A stretch of DNA of 10,321 nucleotides from an uncultured Desulfurellaceae bacterium (GTDB taxonomy: Bacteria > Campylobacterota_A > Desulfurellia > Desulfurellales > Hippeaceae): assembly GCA_913056505.1 (NCBI GenBank), contig CAJXLZ010000022.1:1-10321 (forward strand), written 5' to 3'. The notes beneath the pieces were generated by a model. That model did not search any database, was not told the DNA's origin, and saw only the letters and a list, made by a program, of their open reading frames with translations. Position 1 is the first letter of the stretch. The number at the start of each line of letters is the position of its first letter. This document shows positions 7,794 to 10,321 of this stretch, in pieces. The translations under genes and the position numbers were made by a program.

Positions 7794-8567
7794 TTAAATT
7801 TCAAACTTTGCAACAACCGGTGCATGATCAGAAGGGCGTTCCCTTTTTCTTTCATCTTTATCTATATAGCAACTTCTACAGTTGCTTCTAAGCGCTTCTG
7901 ATATCCATATATAGTCTATTCTCAATCCTATATTCTTTCTAAAAGAAGATGCCCTATAATCCCACCAGCTAAATTGTTGGTTTCTATTAAACATTCTAAA
8001 AATATCTACAAATCCCCATTCATATAAATGATTCAGCGCTTCTTTCTCTTTGGGATGGTATCCTATCTTATCTTTCATTTTTTCTTCATCATAGACATCT
8101 ATAGGAAGCCGGGCAACATTAAAATCACCAAGCAGAATGACCTTATCATTTTTTGTATTATAGTTACTATACAGATAATTTTTTAATTCCTCTATAAATT
8201 TAAGTTTCTCCTGAAACTTCTCAGATTCAGGATTCTGGCCGTTTGGAAAATATGCATTAAATATATCTATATCTTTTATCTTTGTAGATATAATCCTTTT
8301 TTCGTCCAATCCACTACTCAAAATATTTTTCTTTACATTTTCAATAGGCAATCTTGATATTGTAGCAACACCACTATATCCCTTTCCTCCATAAATAGCC
8401 AAATTATACCCTAACGATTCAAATTCATCCTTAGGAAACAAGCTGTCCTTAACTTTTGTTTCTTGAATACATAAAACATCAATCTTGGTTCTTTTCAAAA
8501 AACCTATTACATAACTAATCCTTGCCCTAATAGAGTTTACATTCCATGTAGCTATACTAAATTCCAT
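7794..8567 (-). CDS. xth: Exodeoxyribonuclease III / AP endonuclease
   Basis: This is a 257-residue member of the ExoIII branch of the endonuclease/exonuclease/phosphatase fold. It cuts DNA 5' to abasic sites and trims 3' ends during base excision repair. Metal and catalytic residues can be assigned: Asn9 (ATWNVNSIRAR), Glu36 (IQETK), Tyr106 (AYFPNG), Asp148 and Asn150 (GDFNV), Asp218 (RIDYI), and Asp247-His248 (SDHAP). The stretch QQFSWWDYRASSFRKNIGLRIDYI (198-220) is typical of the XthA/ExoA type rather than of sphingomyelinase-like relatives. The ATG at 8565-8567 directly gives the expected N-terminus. A purine-rich AAAGAGAG lies just upstream, overlapping the stop of the SemiSWEET gene seven bases away. 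glyQ follows after 9 nt. Confidence 0.96.
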   Translation of the reverse strand: MEFSIATWNVNSIRARISYVIGFLKRTKIDVLCIQETKVKDSLFPKDEFESLGYNLAIYGGKGYSGVATISRLPIENVKKNILSSGLDEKRIISTKIKDIDIFNAYFPNGQNPESEKFQEKLKFIEELKNYLYSNYNTKNDKVILLGDFNVARLPIDVYDEEKMKDKIGYHPKEKEALNHLYEWGFVDIFRMFNRNQQFSWWDYRASSFRKNIGLRIDYIWISEALRSNCRSCYIDKDERKRERPSDHAPVVAKFEI

Positions 8568-8574
8568 GCTCTCT

Positions 8575-8841
8575 TTATTCCTTTCTATATTTCAAATATA
8601 TACACAGCGTAGAAAAAACTATTAAAAATCCTACACCGTTAGCTACGATTAATACAATATCTTCTCTTAAAAGTCCATAAATAAGCCACAATAGTAGACC
8701 TAAGGCTAGTTGAATCATCATATGCAAACTTAATCCTGCTGTCTGTTTTGTTTTCATTATCCTTAAAAACTGTGGTACAAAACCGAAAGTCGTTAAAATA
8801 GCAGCAGAGAAACCTATTATATTAATCATCCAATTCAGCAT
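8575..8841 (-). CDS. SemiSWEET-type sugar transporter (MtN3/PQ-loop family)
   Basis: This 88-residue protein has three predicted membrane helices at about residues 6-24, 40-58 and 62-83, with a short basic tail (KYRKE). That is one SemiSWEET triple-helix bundle, which dimerises to form a pore for mono- or disaccharides in the cytoplasmic membrane. The family Pro-Gln pair is at residues 23-24 (FGFVPQ), followed by the typical KTKQTAGLSLHM. Trp52 and Asn68 sit 16 residues apart, as for the sugar-binding Trp and Asn I recall from characterised SemiSWEETs. The ATG at 8839-8841 lies within the end of the upstream RACo-like gene (7-nt overlap), with GGA about nine bases before it; Met5 is an alternative start. 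Substrate and transport direction cannot be read from sequence. Confidence 0.9.
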   Translation of the reverse strand: MLNWMINIIGFSAAILTTFGFVPQFLRIMKTKQTAGLSLHMMIQLALGLLLWLIYGLLREDIVLIVANGVGFLIVFSTLCIYLKYRKE

Positions 8842-10321
8842 TTGTGAAATTCCATATGTTTTAGATACAATTCCTGAAAATCACTCTCATTTACAATATC
8901 TATATATTCCATAGATTCGGCAATATTATTCGCTTTCTGCCGAACGTCAGAACAAAATAGAAGTTTCGCGCCGTTAAGTGCACTATTGCCCAAGAATATA
9001 AACTTCGCATTTAAATTTATCAAGTCAGAACATATCATATCTTCCTTTTTTAAAGACTTTGAAAATCCTCCGGATACATAAATGGTTTTTATATCATTAA
9101 TATTTAAAGAGAGTTTGCTTAGGGCGATCTCTATACCTGCTGCAAGTGATGCTTTAACAAGTTGAAATCCCCGAATCGAATTTTGTGTTAAAAATATACC
9201 CTCATGCAACAAAAATCCCTCTTTTTTAATCCTGTTTATCAGCTGCAGCGGCGCAGCGGGTTCCCAAGCATCAAGCAGTCTGCCCGTTGAATCTATTAAT
9301 CCGTATTTGTTCATAAGAGCAATAGCACTCACCAATCCGCTTCCTGAAATACCTTCAGCTGTTTTATTGCCTACAGTCTTAATATTGAAAACCCCGTTAA
9401 AATCCACGGATTCTATAGCACCATCTTTTGCCATCATACCAAAATCGATATTTAAACCTTCTAATGCGGGTCCAGAGGGGACGCTTAAGGCAACAATTTT
9501 TCTCCCATATTTTACAACAACCTCGCAGTTCGTGCCTATATCAACAAATATAAAATTGCTCGATAGATCAGCATTCAAAAGCCCGCTTATAATGTCCGAA
9601 CCTAAATATGCGCTGATAATATACGGAATGTAAACATTAATATTATGCCATATGACCGTTTTGGATCCTGAAAAAACAGGCTTATACGGATATTCGCCGA
9701 TACATTTTGTGTTCTTTTTTAGAAAAAATGCTATCATTGTTGGATTTGCGGCAACAACCATGCCATCTATACTGTTTAATCTATGTTTTTGTTTGAAGGT
9801 CTCCACAATATTAGATATTGCACTATCCAATATATCTTCCAATATTTTGCGTTTACCTTTATTCGATTGAGCTATGCGCGAGATGACATCGGATCCGAAA
9901 ATAACCTGAGGATTAAGCAAAAATGCGTTATCTTTAACTTTTTTATTCACAATTAAAGATGCCGCTATTGTTGTTGTGCCTATATCCAGAGCTATGTAAT
10001 TTTTAGAATCATCTGCGCAACAATTATCATCGCTGCTTGATGCAAATGACACCTGGGATTCGAAAACCTCTATAGCAGTATCATCTTTCGCCATATGCTG
10101 GCAAGCTAACCTGAACCCTTTTGATAGCTCAGATTCATTAAATGCATCTATTTCATTTTTTGTGGGTTTGGGAGCATTTTTTAAATATCTAACAATGCAT
10201 TTTTTACAACTGCCCATTCCGCCGCAGTAAGCATTAATAAATATGGAATGTTCAGCCAATACTTCTAAAAGATTTTTTTCTTTATCCCCTTTAATTTGTA
10301 TAACATTGCTGCCCTTTTTTA
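8835..10321 (-). CDS. RACo-like 2Fe-2S ferredoxin / ASKHA ATPase (DUF4445), 5'-partial
   Basis: The reading frame is open through the right edge of the window (first full codon near 10319), so the true start is outside; the TTG at 10257-10259 is internal. Visible length is about 494 residues. Upstream of that TTG the frame reads a ferredoxin beta-hairpin and LLEVLAEHS. CGGMGSCKKC and RLACQ follow, supplying four Cys in the C-x5-C-x2-C...C pattern of a 2Fe-2S ferredoxin. After a linker comes the ASKHA ATPase: ALDIGTTTIAASL, NPQVIFGSDVISRI, FVDIGTNCEVVV, PSGPALEGLNIDFGMMAKDGAIE and EGISGSGLV. This order is that of RACo/RamA-type activators, which use ATP to reduce the cobalt of corrinoid proteins in methyl transfer (for example in the Wood-Ljungdahl pathway). 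Several core motifs deviate (see findings), and it seems shorter than RACo (about 630), so the partner may differ. It would be cytoplasmic. SemiSWEET overlaps its end by 7 nt. Confidence 0.9.
   Translation of the reverse strand, partial: KKGSNVIQIKGDKEKNLLEVLAEHSIFINAYCGGMGSCKKCIVRYLKNAPKPTKNEIDAFNESELSKGFRLACQHMAKDDTAIEVFESQVSFASSSDDNCCADDSKNYIALDIGTTTIAASLIVNKKVKDNAFLLNPQVIFGSDVISRIAQSNKGKRKILEDILDSAISNIVETFKQKHRLNSIDGMVVAANPTMIAFFLKKNTKCIGEYPYKPVFSGSKTVIWHNINVYIPYIISAYLGSDIISGLLNADLSSNFIFVDIGTNCEVVVKYGRKIVALSVPSGPALEGLNIDFGMMAKDGAIESVDFNGVFNIKTVGNKTAEGISGSGLVSAIALMNKYGLIDSTGRLLDAWEPAAPLQLINRIKKEGFLLHEGIFLTQNSIRGFQLVKASLAAGIEIALSKLSLNINDIKTIYVSGGFSKSLKKEDMICSDLINLNAKFIFLGNSALNGAKLLFCSDVRQKANNIAESMEYIDIVNESDFQELYLKHMEFHKC

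Noticed and set aside
10257..10259. TTG as the true start of the RACo-like gene
   Set aside because: The frame stays open to the window edge, and the upstream residues form the first part of the ferredoxin domain, which the cluster-binding Cys need in order to fold.

Overview
The window is a low-GC (roughly mid-30s %) stretch from a Gram-negative-type bacterium. Ten genes all lie on the minus strand and are packed almost end to end. In transcription order they are: a 2Fe-2S/ASKHA ATPase of the RACo (DUF4445) type that runs off the right edge, a SemiSWEET sugar transporter, exonuclease III, glyQ, glyS, guaB, a secreted phospholipase D-like protein, a stand-alone ThiD2-like kinase, lepA and lepB. 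Junctions are mostly overlaps (4, 7, 8 and 25 nt) or short gaps (7 to 23 nt). The one longer gap, 86 nt, lies upstream of lepA. This looks like one long co-transcribed block, possibly with a second promoter before lepA.

The genes are mainly housekeeping: glycyl-tRNA charging (GlyQ/GlyS, the alpha2beta2 enzyme), guanine nucleotide synthesis (GuaB), translation quality control (LepA), protein export (LepB), base excision repair (Xth) and thiamin pyrimidine phosphorylation (ThiD2). The RACo-like protein suggests corrinoid-dependent methyl transfer, as in anaerobes. With the lepA-lepB pair and the two-subunit GlyRS, the set would suit an anaerobic low-GC lineage such as Desulfurellales-like or Deferribacterota-like bacteria. 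That placement is inference and cannot be settled from this sequence alone.

The left edge is anomalous. lepB is cut off immediately after its GDNR residues, inside conserved box E. From the same point leftward, the opposite strand carries the interior of an unrelated protein (positions 3 to about 131), which is itself cut off there. The two coding regions meet in a zone of at most 15 bases (117-131) that both can claim. This is best read as an inverted chimeric join, either an amplification or assembly artefact or a rearrangement, so the first ~117 bases should not be trusted as native context.

I found no RNA genes, CRISPR arrays, insertion sequences or phage genes. I also did not find a convincing new multi-gene defence or mobile system. 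The points most worth following are the chimeric edge, the divergent RACo-like ATPase coupled to a SemiSWEET gene, and the free-standing ThiD2.
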